A stretch of 27,549 nucleotides of DNA from a virus. The position numbers were made by a program, and so were the translations under genes. This document shows positions 9,177 through 17,397 of the stretch, piece after piece. Position 1 is the first letter of the stretch. Each line of letters opens with the position of its first letter. The notes below the pieces were generated by a model. That model was given only the letters and a program-made list of their open reading frames with translations. It made no database searches and was not told the DNA's origin. The stretch spans positions 1-27,549 of IMG/VR virus record IMGVR_UViG_3300006735_000180, one strand, 5' to 3'.

Positions 9177-9878
9177 TTATGTAGGTTTTAAAATTCCTGA
9201 TTGCGCTACACCAGCCGCACCACCGGCCATATCTGTTAATCCACCAACTAATTGATTTGTTGCGTCTTTTCTTGCCTGGTCTGCTGCTGCTTTTCTTTGC
9301 TGCGCCATTCCAAGTAAAGTACTTTGTTTTTCATAAGCCATTTTTTGAGACTGTGCTTCTCCACCTGCAATAGCCATTTGTCTTGATTGCTCACCTTGAG
9401 CACCTAATTGTGCATTTCTTTGTTCTTGCTGAGCTATACTTGCTGAAGCAGCTTGAGCTTGCTGGTTTTGACTATTTGCCATTGCCTGCGCTAATGCAGC
9501 AACCCCTCCGCCCCCTGCCGAAGCAGCCATACTACTCATAATATTTGCAGCTCCCTGTGCGCTTTGTTGTGCCGCAAAATCTGCTGCTTGAGTATTAACA
9601 GTTAAATTTGTATAAGGATTAGTTATGTTTTTATATGGATTAGATGTATCTAAATCTCTAAATGCTTGTTTTTCTTGTTTTAGTTCTCTAGCCGCTCTTC
9701 TTTGTTCACGTCTTCTTTTACCACCTCCAAATAAACTAGCACCAAATTTTATAAGACCGCCTACTGCTTGACCAGCTGCTTGTATACCCGCAGCAGCTAC
9801 CATTGGTGCGATTGCCCAGCTTGCTCCTCCCGTAGGTGCTTCTATTATTAATTTTGATATTTCTACTATACTTTCCAT
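9177..9878 (-). CDS. Small Ala/Gln-rich putative internal virion protein (233 aa)
   Basis: Residues 19-52 form a long Ala/Gly/Ile stretch (ASWAIAPMVAAAGIQAAGQ and on to FGASLFGGG) that could insert in or lie along a membrane. A basic patch KRRREQRRAARELKQEK follows. A tandem SNPYKNITNPYTNLTV element lies near residues 78-94. The second half is a low-complexity Ala/Gln/Ser helix with a poly-Gly break (AGGGGVAALAQAMAN). This architecture recurs in podovirus-like phages of Bacteroidota as I remember them, and matches the role of T7 gp14, which forms part of the DNA ejection channel. That role is inferred, not shown. A 30-base AT-only gap separates it from the 1590-residue gene, and the next gene starts one base after its TAA. 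Confidence 0.75.
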   Translation of the reverse strand: MESIVEISKLIIEAPTGGASWAIAPMVAAAGIQAAGQAVGGLIKFGASLFGGGKRRREQRRAARELKQEKQAFRDLDTSNPYKNITNPYTNLTVNTQAADFAAQQSAQGAANIMSSMAASAGGGGVAALAQAMANSQNQQAQAASASIAQQEQRNAQLGAQGEQSRQMAIAGGEAQSQKMAYEKQSTLLGMAQQRKAAADQARKDATNQLVGGLTDMAGGAAGVAQSGILKPT

Positions 9879-9908
9879 TATATATTTTTATATATTTATT
9901 ATTACGTA

Positions 9909-12900
9909 TTAACTACTTATACTAATTTCACTTCCAACAGCATATATTTCTTTAACCGTGCTTGCTGTATTTCGCATCTTTACAACTGCATGATAACCTA
10001 ATAAACCACTTGTTTGCCATTTTGCTTGTTTTACATAAAATATAAAATAAGTTGGATAAGATGGCGGAGATGCTGTTGTTGAAAAATTAGCAGTAACCTC
10101 GGTTGATGTGATTGCTGTTACAGGACCTATTCTAGTATTAACACCTGTGCTTGGGTGAACATAATACAAATCGTCATCTATTTGTAAATCCTCAGGAACT
10201 GCATTCGCAAAAGTATATTTTCTTAAATTTGTACCAGCACTAACATTACTACCCCAGTCGCCTATACCTTGTACATTTAATGCTTTTAAATCAATTGTAG
10301 TAGCTGTTTCTGAACCTCCTCTTATGTAGTTAAAATATTTATTTTCTTTATTTATAAATGAATCTACAGCTCCGTCCTGCTGATCACTAGTTATGCTAGG
10401 GCATGTCCATCCAGAATCCCCTTCATAATTTAATGTTCTAAAATTTTTCATATTAGCAGGGGCTTCATTCAAAATAACCTCCACATATGGTGTTTCTTTT
10501 GAACCATAAAAATTACAAACATCTCCAACATGATGTTCATATATATGACCATTTTTAAAAGTAAAATATTTATTTTGTATACTTTCTGCAGCTTCAGGTA
10601 TAAAGGACTTTTTACTAGTCCATCCATTTATTGATTCAGAAAAAGAAATAGTACTGTTTGCATTTGTAGGGTGAGTGCTAATATTATACTGATGTTTTCT
10701 AATATCATAAGAACCCACCATATATCCAGTATTTGCCGGTAATGCGTCTCTAAAAAAATCTTTCATACCATAATCTGATATAGCTTCCATGCCATCCATA
10801 GAATGCCTAACTACTACTCCATTTTTTCTATCTGTAAAATATGCCCTATGTGTATAAAAAGCGAAGCTTTCTGGATTTTTACTTATACCATAATTAGAAT
10901 TATAAGGCATTGCTTGCCCTAAAACTGCTTTATTAGATGTAACATTAACATTACCGTCAGCATTAAATAATGCGTCTTTATTAGTTAATATTTTTACAAC
11001 TTTATTTTCACAATAAGCAATTATATCATTATATCTAGTATGTAATAACTGTATACTACCATAATCTGGATTAATTTCTTTAGTAATAGCTTCAGCAATA
11101 ATAAATTGGTTTAATCTATTTAACCCGTTTTTATTATTATATATTTGAGAAAATATTAAATTATTTTTATGATTTTCTTCTATATATGGCTTATCTTCAA
11201 AGACAGTAGACACTCTAACACCTTTTCCTAATGAAGCGCCATTAAAAGTATCTCTAATTGACATAGATTCTATACCGTTTGAAAAACAAAAACAATTATA
11301 ATAAGATAATATATTAACATTACCATGATCATTTGTACCATCAGATGCTATTGTAAAAACTTCTTGTGTTTCAAAATATATATCAATGTCAACATCATCC
11401 TTAGGTAATACTTCAAATATAGGTGGCTCTGGAATACCTATTAACTGATCTTCTTTTCTAAACTCAAGAACTGATATTTGCATTACCTGCTCCCCATTAA
11501 AATTACTACTACTTTCAGCTGCTTCATTTTGACCATTAAAAACTAAATTTTGGGCTAATTGTTTATCTAGCTTTATTAAATAAACAGCATCTCCATCGTT
11601 AAATTGCGAAGGTACATTTGATTTTCTTTCAAGATACTTAAATACTCTTTGTACTTTATATATATTATTATCCGCCGCTTGGCCTGCTGCTATTTGATCT
11701 CTTGATCTATCAAATTTTAAGTAAACAGGGTTATCCCCATTGTAATTATTTTTATTAGACGGGGCTTTTTCTAAGCCAGTAACCAAAGGGAGCGTTGCAT
11801 ATTTTGATTCTTTATTGGCATATGGTAAATCTGTTCTTATGCAAAAATGATACCCTTTGTCTAATTCTGTTTCACTAATAAAATCTCTTGAAGGATTAAA
11901 AGATTGACCATCAGTTGCAGTTGAACCACCCGCGTGATTTGTGTCACCTCTAAAGCCGCCCTGCATTGGTGTTTTTGGGTTAGAACCTCCAATTCTTGTT
12001 ATAGACGAGTCGCTATTTGCCAAGCCGCCGCCATACATATGAAATTGTCTTGGGTCGTTATCAGTTTGATTACCATCTAAAGATATTGTACTTAATACTT
12101 GTAAATTGTTTAAATCTTCTTCACCTTTTAACTCCGCTAATAAGCTGGTGTTATTTCTTATTTTTATAAAAAATTTACCTTGATATTCTTCTTTACCGCT
12201 TTCGTCAACTGTATCAACTATAACCATTTTTACCCCGCCGCCATAACTACCAGATGTAATATTTAAAGACGCATCTCCACCAACTATTGTAGCTCCACCA
12301 CTTAAATCACCAGAAGGGTTGAGCAGTTTATCTCTATCAAAATCGTCATAAAGAATTTTTACATCATCTCCAAATTCTTGAGTAAAATGTAATTCAAAAT
12401 CATTATCATCAGCTAAATCTAATTCTTTATTTGATATTGTGTAAACATCAGTTTCCCCCGAACCAGTAACAAATTTTACTTTTGTGCCAGGATTTAAAAG
12501 AGTATATGCTTCTTTACTTACCCCGTCTTTGGTATCATTATCAATTCTCCCATTGTTATGAATATTAGTTTCTAGAATCTTGTACATTGCATTAACAGTT
12601 ATTCTATTTCTGCCTGGAACAGGAGATGACCCGGGTTTTAGTACATGCAAGTCTTTATCTTGTTCAAGATTTTTACCAAACACAAATACATCTGGAACAT
12701 ATATTTCTTTTAAAGGTTTAGCTAAAAATGGAGGTGGGGTGGTATATTTATCTAATACTTTAAATTCTTCTTTAATATCTGAAATATTATTACCTCTTTT
12801 CTTTTTAAGTATTATTTTATCGTCAACATCTACTTTGTTAACATCTGCAGATGGTATTGCAACATATATAAACCCTTCTTTATCTTGATAAAAACTATCA

Positions 12901-14681
12901 CCTATAAAGTTATGTGTTTTAGATGATATTTCTTTTATAAAATATTTATAAGTTTTTGCGAATGAAGGTGGGTTGGAAGTTATAGCTGTTTTAAATCTAG
13001 TTGAAAAAGAAGCTCCTTCTTGCCCAACTTTTACAATACCTGTTTTGCTTGTTAACACAGGTGTTTGCCTACCAAACTCATCCATGTAAACAACACCAAA
13101 TTGATATGTTCTTTTTGACTTTATAGATTGTCTTTCTTTTTTAACATCATCATAATTTGAATCAGTAGGATTGTATCTATTATGTATACCTACTGAAAAT
13201 ACAGGCTCTACATTTGCCGGAGGATTACTAGAATCTTTTAAATTAAAGTTTTCAGTATAATTACCATATATTAATCTGTTTGCTGTAATTTCTTGTGCTT
13301 TAGCTTTTCTAGGTACACTATCAAATAATCTTAATAATTGATTTGATGGTAAAGTTTTAAATATTTGATCATCTTTTACTTCAAATTCTAAAGGGCTTGG
13401 AAAAGCATTGCTAGAATTTCTTTTAATAGTATCAACTAAATAGCAGTTTGTGCCTACAGAATCTTTATATAGTATATCTATTTCTTCAACATCAGCATGT
13501 ATATTATGATTTAAATTTTTTAGTTTTAGCAGCCTCAGGCTATTAACCATTGCTAAATTTTGACCCGCTTTTGTATCATATTCTACACCTGTATTTCCAA
13601 GGCCGGGATTAGATTCATCTATTAATGGTCCAACTGTAGGGTCAGGTAAAAACGCCGCATTAGAAAACGGAGAAAAGCAAGAATATTGCCCATTATTGTA
13701 TTTATATCTATAAGCAAACCTGGGAAATTTTTCTTGAAATAACGGATCATCTTCCTCCAGTATACATGTATAAGGTACGGCACCGCCTGGAGCCTTTTCA
13801 GATAAAGTTAATATTGTAGCTGTATACGTTCCAACACTACCGCCAGTTTGAGAGCTATTATAAGTAGTTAATTCTATTCTAGCTTTAATAGTTTTCACAG
13901 TGTCATCGGATTGTGTAAAAGAATGTGTTAGTACAATTACGTCTCCAACTTGATAATTAGGATTTACAGAACTACCTGCCACTAAAAATTTACTAAAATC
14001 TTGACCTGTATTATTAAATGAAGTTCCAGTGTCTATAGAGGGTACTAAATTACCAACACTTGCAGTTGACCCAAAATCAGCCTGCATAATTACAGTGCCA
14101 CCACCATCTCCCGCAGTGCCCAAACCGCCTCTTGCTGAACTGCTCATATCTAAAGTTGGCGCAGCTAATGGAGATTTTTTAATAACAGTTATTCTTTCTG
14201 CACTTAATCCAGAGCTGGTTCCCGCAGATCCAGAAGTTTGACCTCTCCAATATTCAATATCTACTTGTCTTGGTTCATTTAAATTATCTGTAAAAAATAA
14301 AATACCATCAATAACATTTGCCCCAGTTATAAAATAATCCGTATTAAAATTTAATATATTACTTTGGTCAACTAATATTGTATCGTATGTGTTTGCTTGA
14401 TAATCCCACTCTGCTATTAAATCTTTTGCTGATGATGTAATAAACCAATATATTTTATTATTTTCAATATCTTTTACGGTACCAATACATTTTGCATTAG
14501 ATAAACTTATTGTATCTCTTTGAGTATTACCTAAAATACTTTTTAATGCTCCAACGTCGCTACCTTCTGAAAAGTCAACATCAACATTTACAGCGTCTCT
14601 ATATTCACCATTAGGAATCAATCTTTCATCAAGGTCTTTATTCATTTTACCTTGTATAAAAGCATTTTTAATTTCTGGCAT
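9909..14681 (-). CDS. Large tail protein, crAss-like muzzle/stabilisation type (1590 aa)
   Basis: The N-terminus (residues 5-32) reads KNAFIQGKMNKDLDERLIPN then GEYRDAVNVDV. I recognise this as a hallmark of large tail proteins in crAss-like and many uncultured marine podovirus-like phages. The rest is long, beta-rich and low in cysteine, with many Gly/Asn/Asp turns. Repeated strand-loop patterns in the last third (for example AFYTHRAYFTDRKNGVVVRH) would fit a propeller or beta-sandwich assembly. In crAss-like virions a protein of this kind forms the distal muzzle or tail tube; the assignment here rests on recalled N-terminal similarity, length and place after two connector genes. It starts three bases after the 368-residue gene. 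There is no evident enzyme motif. Confidence in the gene is high, in the exact tail role moderate. Confidence 0.85.
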   Translation of the reverse strand: MPEIKNAFIQGKMNKDLDERLIPNGEYRDAVNVDVDFSEGSDVGALKSILGNTQRDTISLSNAKCIGTVKDIENNKIYWFITSSAKDLIAEWDYQANTYDTILVDQSNILNFNTDYFITGANVIDGILFFTDNLNEPRQVDIEYWRGQTSGSAGTSSGLSAERITVIKKSPLAAPTLDMSSSARGGLGTAGDGGGTVIMQADFGSTASVGNLVPSIDTGTSFNNTGQDFSKFLVAGSSVNPNYQVGDVIVLTHSFTQSDDTVKTIKARIELTTYNSSQTGGSVGTYTATILTLSEKAPGGAVPYTCILEEDDPLFQEKFPRFAYRYKYNNGQYSCFSPFSNAAFLPDPTVGPLIDESNPGLGNTGVEYDTKAGQNLAMVNSLRLLKLKNLNHNIHADVEEIDILYKDSVGTNCYLVDTIKRNSSNAFPSPLEFEVKDDQIFKTLPSNQLLRLFDSVPRKAKAQEITANRLIYGNYTENFNLKDSSNPPANVEPVFSVGIHNRYNPTDSNYDDVKKERQSIKSKRTYQFGVVYMDEFGRQTPVLTSKTGIVKVGQEGASFSTRFKTAITSNPPSFAKTYKYFIKEISSKTHNFIGDSFYQDKEGFIYVAIPSADVNKVDVDDKIILKKKRGNNISDIKEEFKVLDKYTTPPPFLAKPLKEIYVPDVFVFGKNLEQDKDLHVLKPGSSPVPGRNRITVNAMYKILETNIHNNGRIDNDTKDGVSKEAYTLLNPGTKVKFVTGSGETDVYTISNKELDLADDNDFELHFTQEFGDDVKILYDDFDRDKLLNPSGDLSGGATIVGGDASLNITSGSYGGGVKMVIVDTVDESGKEEYQGKFFIKIRNNTSLLAELKGEEDLNNLQVLSTISLDGNQTDNDPRQFHMYGGGLANSDSSITRIGGSNPKTPMQGGFRGDTNHAGGSTATDGQSFNPSRDFISETELDKGYHFCIRTDLPYANKESKYATLPLVTGLEKAPSNKNNYNGDNPVYLKFDRSRDQIAAGQAADNNIYKVQRVFKYLERKSNVPSQFNDGDAVYLIKLDKQLAQNLVFNGQNEAAESSSNFNGEQVMQISVLEFRKEDQLIGIPEPPIFEVLPKDDVDIDIYFETQEVFTIASDGTNDHGNVNILSYYNCFCFSNGIESMSIRDTFNGASLGKGVRVSTVFEDKPYIEENHKNNLIFSQIYNNKNGLNRLNQFIIAEAITKEINPDYGSIQLLHTRYNDIIAYCENKVVKILTNKDALFNADGNVNVTSNKAVLGQAMPYNSNYGISKNPESFAFYTHRAYFTDRKNGVVVRHSMDGMEAISDYGMKDFFRDALPANTGYMVGSYDIRKHQYNISTHPTNANSTISFSESINGWTSKKSFIPEAAESIQNKYFTFKNGHIYEHHVGDVCNFYGSKETPYVEVILNEAPANMKNFRTLNYEGDSGWTCPSITSDQQDGAVDSFINKENKYFNYIRGGSETATTIDLKALNVQGIGDWGSNVSAGTNLRKYTFANAVPEDLQIDDDLYYVHPSTGVNTRIGPVTAITSTEVTANFSTTASPPSYPTYFIFYVKQAKWQTSGLLGYHAVVKMRNTASTVKEIYAVGSEISISS

Positions 14682-14684
14682 ACT

Positions 14685-15791
14685 TTAGTGTTTTATTACT
14701 TTAGATTTATTTCTCATTACTTGAACAAGCTCTTTAGGGTTCAAGTTTGCTAACCTTAACTTTGCATTTCTTATTGATGCAAATCTATCTCTTTTATATC
14801 TTTGGATTACATACTCTGGAAAATTTGTTCTAGCACTTACTATAGAATATACAATATGCTTATATAACGCTTCTTCAGCAAATTTATGAACTTTCATTTC
14901 AGAGTCAGTACCCATGCTATCTGAAATATATTTTATTGTTATTACAGCATTAGCTAAATCAGATGTAAAATGAAATTTACCATTTAATTCATCTATCATA
15001 AAATTACCATTTTTTTGAGCAATTTCTGGGTCTAACCCGAATCTTCCGCCATACTCAGATATTCTTTCATGTGCTCTTTCTAGGTCGTTGTTTACATCGT
15101 TATCAAATAGTCCTGTAAAATTACCACTGTTATTATCTTTGAATCTTGTTTGAGTAGTTGGTGTTTGAGTTAATAAACTATCATCATCATCAAATAAATA
15201 TTCTGCTTCTGAATCTTGTAATATAGATTCTGTTGGTATAGATGTAAATCTTATAGGATATAAAGGTCTTTCTACACCAGCCTTATCAACTCTAGATATT
15301 TGAACATAATCTACATAATCTTGTGGCATTAGTACTGACAAAGAACTACCAACTTCTACTTCTTGTATTTTTTCAACTTTAGTTAAATCATAACTAAATT
15401 CTTGCAAACCTCTTTTTGCATGGAATAATACGTCTGATCTTTTAACCCTAGGTATTATTTTATCTTTACCTACATATGAAACCATAAAATTAGCAACTAT
15501 ATCTGTTAAAGATATATATCTATATCCACCAGAAGGTGTTGTTAATTTAACTTCTATAAGATCACCGGCTGTTCTTCCTGAAGAAAATATTACCTTACCA
15601 GCATTATTACCAGATGAACTATATGTATATAGATTGTCGTCTACTTCTGAACCATTAATAAAAACAATAAACTTTGATTCCGCTGTTGGCAAAGGATCTA
15701 GTGTTAATAAAAACTGTGTCTGACCCGCGGTTGCTGTAAACTTTTGTCCCGGAGTATAATATTGATAATGTGTTTGATTTATAAATGCCAT
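14685..15791 (-). CDS. Tail connector / ring protein with N-terminal beta domain (368 aa)
   Basis: Residues 14-76 form a beta domain with the pattern FTATAGQTQFLLTLDPLP, then FIVFINGSEVDD...YTYSS, ending GDLIEVKL. I know this signature from T7-like and T4-like fibre and connector proteins. The body (residues 90-368) contains VKRSDVLFHAKRGLQEFSYDL then VLMPQDYVDYVQISRVD, typical of podovirus-like tail connector or ring proteins as I recall them. Position between the 229-residue protein and the large tail protein supports a ring or adaptor beneath the portal. It is spaced three bases from each neighbour, so translation is likely coupled. The C-terminus is basic (LVQVMRNKSKVIKH). It could instead be a tail tube or stabilisation protein. 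Confidence 0.8.
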   Translation of the reverse strand: MAFINQTHYQYYTPGQKFTATAGQTQFLLTLDPLPTAESKFIVFINGSEVDDNLYTYSSSGNNAGKVIFSSGRTAGDLIEVKLTTPSGGYRYISLTDIVANFMVSYVGKDKIIPRVKRSDVLFHAKRGLQEFSYDLTKVEKIQEVEVGSSLSVLMPQDYVDYVQISRVDKAGVERPLYPIRFTSIPTESILQDSEAEYLFDDDDSLLTQTPTTQTRFKDNNSGNFTGLFDNDVNNDLERAHERISEYGGRFGLDPEIAQKNGNFMIDELNGKFHFTSDLANAVITIKYISDSMGTDSEMKVHKFAEEALYKHIVYSIVSARTNFPEYVIQRYKRDRFASIRNAKLRLANLNPKELVQVMRNKSKVIKH

Positions 15792-15794
15792 TTA

Positions 15795-16484
15795 TTATGC
15801 TTTTTCTTGTTGTACATCCTTCATTTCTTCAGCTGAACCTGTTTGGTAAAGATTACCATCCTTTAATAATATACCAGACAATGCTAATATTTTATTAACT
15901 AATTCTGTTTCCTCAGATTCATGTAGCTCGAAATTTACAGAATTTGCTGAGTTATATAATCCTGTCCCGCTGTTAGCAGCCCATGATACTGTTGCTGGTA
16001 TTTTTACGTAATTAGCATATACACCACTGGTTATTTGTGTGTTATTATCGCCATATACTTTTATACCGGTATTACTTCTTATATAAATAGGATATTCATT
16101 TGTTGGTGAAGCAATAGGTGAAGATTTTATATATAACCATTCTCTTTGGGTTACTTGCTCTGCTTCGCGGCACGATGGACAGTTTGTTAATACAGAACCA
16201 AGTCTATATAAATCAGTAGGAAGAGATGTTCCACTATTACTAACAGAACCTTGTTTTTCAAATAAACTTATTTTTTCTTCTAATATTTCAACCATGTCAG
16301 CATACTCTGTTTGATTTCCAGGTATTCTACTAAATTGATTTAAATCGTAAAAATACTGTTCAAATATATCTAACTGTGCTTGATTAGCCATTGTGTTAAA
16401 TTCCTGAGGTGTAATATATCCTCGCTGTTCTTTGTTAGTTATAGCTAACACTCTTTGGTATACTGTGTTTACGTTTACTGCCAT
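15795..16484 (-). CDS. Head-tail connector / ring protein (229 aa)
   Basis: The N-terminus NTVYQRVLAITNKEQRGYIT followed by PQEFNTMANQAQLDIFEQYF is a pattern I recall in connector-region proteins of flavobacterial and crAss-like phages. The first third is helical. The middle (residues 90-175) is beta-rich with a CPSC pair (residues 102-105), and the end is helical again (EETELVNKILALSGILLKD). It is the first gene after the 16504-16527 hairpin and begins the connector and tail block. An adaptor joining portal to tail is the best inference; no enzyme motif is seen. The cysteine pair might bind metal, but it stands alone. Confidence 0.75.
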   Translation of the reverse strand: MAVNVNTVYQRVLAITNKEQRGYITPQEFNTMANQAQLDIFEQYFYDLNQFSRIPGNQTEYADMVEILEEKISLFEKQGSVSNSGTSLPTDLYRLGSVLTNCPSCREAEQVTQREWLYIKSSPIASPTNEYPIYIRSNTGIKVYGDNNTQITSGVYANYVKIPATVSWAANSGTGLYNSANSVNFELHESEETELVNKILALSGILLKDGNLYQTGSAEEMKDVQQEKA

Positions 16485-16503
16485 TGTATTATTGTTATAG
16501 GTT

Positions 16504-16527
16504 AAAGGCCCACAATCGCAGGCCTTT
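16504..16527 (-). terminator. Possible terminator hairpin between head and tail blocks
   Basis: A perfect 7-bp inverted repeat, aaaggcc (16504-16510) with ggccttt (16521-16527), encloses a 10-base loop. It lies in the 56-base gap between the 261- and 229-residue genes, 13 bases after the former's stop. The T run on the minus strand is only three bases, so termination would be weak. It may attenuate transcription or stabilise mRNA ends. The stem is symmetric and could act on either strand. Confidence 0.5.
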
Positions 16528-16540
16528 TCCTACAATTGCT

Positions 16541-17326
16541 TTACTTTAATTTTTTTTCAATATTTTGAAATACTTCAATTCCGTCGTCGGTTTTAAAGTA
16601 AGCTGCTAATGCTGAATATGGGTTTTCATCAAATGGAACTTTAATTAATTTTCTATCAGTTGACCCCCACATAAATGTTCTTTGGTCATTAGATAATTTA
16701 ATAATACCTTGTTCTGTTGCTTTTATACCTACATTTCTAATATTTAGATTTTCATCATTAGCTAATTCTAAGAATAAGAAAGGATTTCTTCTAGCAAATA
16801 GTAAGCAATCTCTTTTAAGTTCCTTAGAAGTCATCTTAGACACTCCATTTCCAATCTCAGCTCTTAAAATTGCTTCAATATGATCCAATTCTAAAGTTTG
16901 AGCTAAATTTAAAGCTTTAATTTCCATTTCTAAATAGTCTATATCATTTTCAGCTATCTGTACTGGATTATGTTCTTTAAATTTTTTATTTAAATCTGGG
17001 TGGTGTGCTAAATATTTTTGTAAAGTTTGTTTTTCTTTTGGAACAAATAATTTTCCATCTTTAAACATAATATGGCTTAATTTTTGAGGGCCTTTCATTT
17101 CATCTACAAATATTGTTTTTTGATTTTCACAATATTTAATTTCTCTTTCATAGCCTAATTCTTTGTCAAACCATAAACATCCTCTACTTTTTATTATATA
17201 AACTATAGGAGATTCGCCTATTGAAAGTTCATATAATTTATCTACAAATTGTGGTTTTTTTACTACAGGCTCCACAGCCTTTTTTACTACAGGTTCTACA
17301 ACCTTAGTCTTTTTTGTTTTTTCCAT
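16541..17326 (-). CDS. Conserved phage protein downstream of capsid gene (261 aa)
   Basis: The N-terminus carries a short internal duplication, VVEPVVKK then AVEPVVKK, in a Lys/Val/Pro-rich and probably flexible leader (residues 1-25). The rest looks globular: a strand-rich segment (residues 27-105, including GESPIVYIIKSRGCLWFDKE and LFVPKEKQTLQKYLAHHPDL) followed by a helical part and a final YSALAAYFKTDDGIEVFQNI. I recall similar proteins after major capsid genes in marine phages but know no established function. A head decoration, head completion or minor virion role is inferred from position only. The gene is flanked by a strong terminator upstream and a weaker hairpin downstream, so its level may be set separately from the capsid protein. 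It ends with TAA. Confidence 0.75.
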   Translation of the reverse strand: MEKTKKTKVVEPVVKKAVEPVVKKPQFVDKLYELSIGESPIVYIIKSRGCLWFDKELGYEREIKYCENQKTIFVDEMKGPQKLSHIMFKDGKLFVPKEKQTLQKYLAHHPDLNKKFKEHNPVQIAENDIDYLEMEIKALNLAQTLELDHIEAILRAEIGNGVSKMTSKELKRDCLLFARRNPFLFLELANDENLNIRNVGIKATEQGIIKLSNDQRTFMWGSTDRKLIKVPFDENPYSALAAYFKTDDGIEVFQNIEKKLK

Positions 17327-17353
17327 GATATAATATAATAAAAGTTAAAAATA

Positions 17354-17387
17354 AAAAGGGCAGGGTGCCGAAGCACCCGTTCCTTTT
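17354..17387 (-). terminator. Rho-independent terminator after major capsid gene, UUCG loop
   Basis: On the minus strand the inner stem GGGTGC-TTCG-GCACCC is closed by a cUUCGg tetraloop, one of the most stable known. An outer AAAAGG/CCTTTT stem extends it across a small internal loop. A T-rich tract (TTTATTTTTAAC) follows. It begins 11 bases after the capsid stop, so most capsid transcripts should end or be 3'-protected here, with read-through to the connector genes. Confidence 0.85.
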
Positions 17388-17397
17388 AAATTAAGTA

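Noticed and set aside
9879-9908. AT-only hairpin (atatat-tttt-atatat) before the 233-residue gene
   Set aside because: Expected by chance in AT-rich DNA; no G/C pairs and no supporting signal for a terminator or operator.
16485-17397. Search of the two larger gaps for Bacteroidota promoters (TTTG ... TAnnTTTG)
   Set aside because: No convincing -33/-7 pair with correct spacing on the minus strand; the TA-rich stretches alone are not diagnostic.
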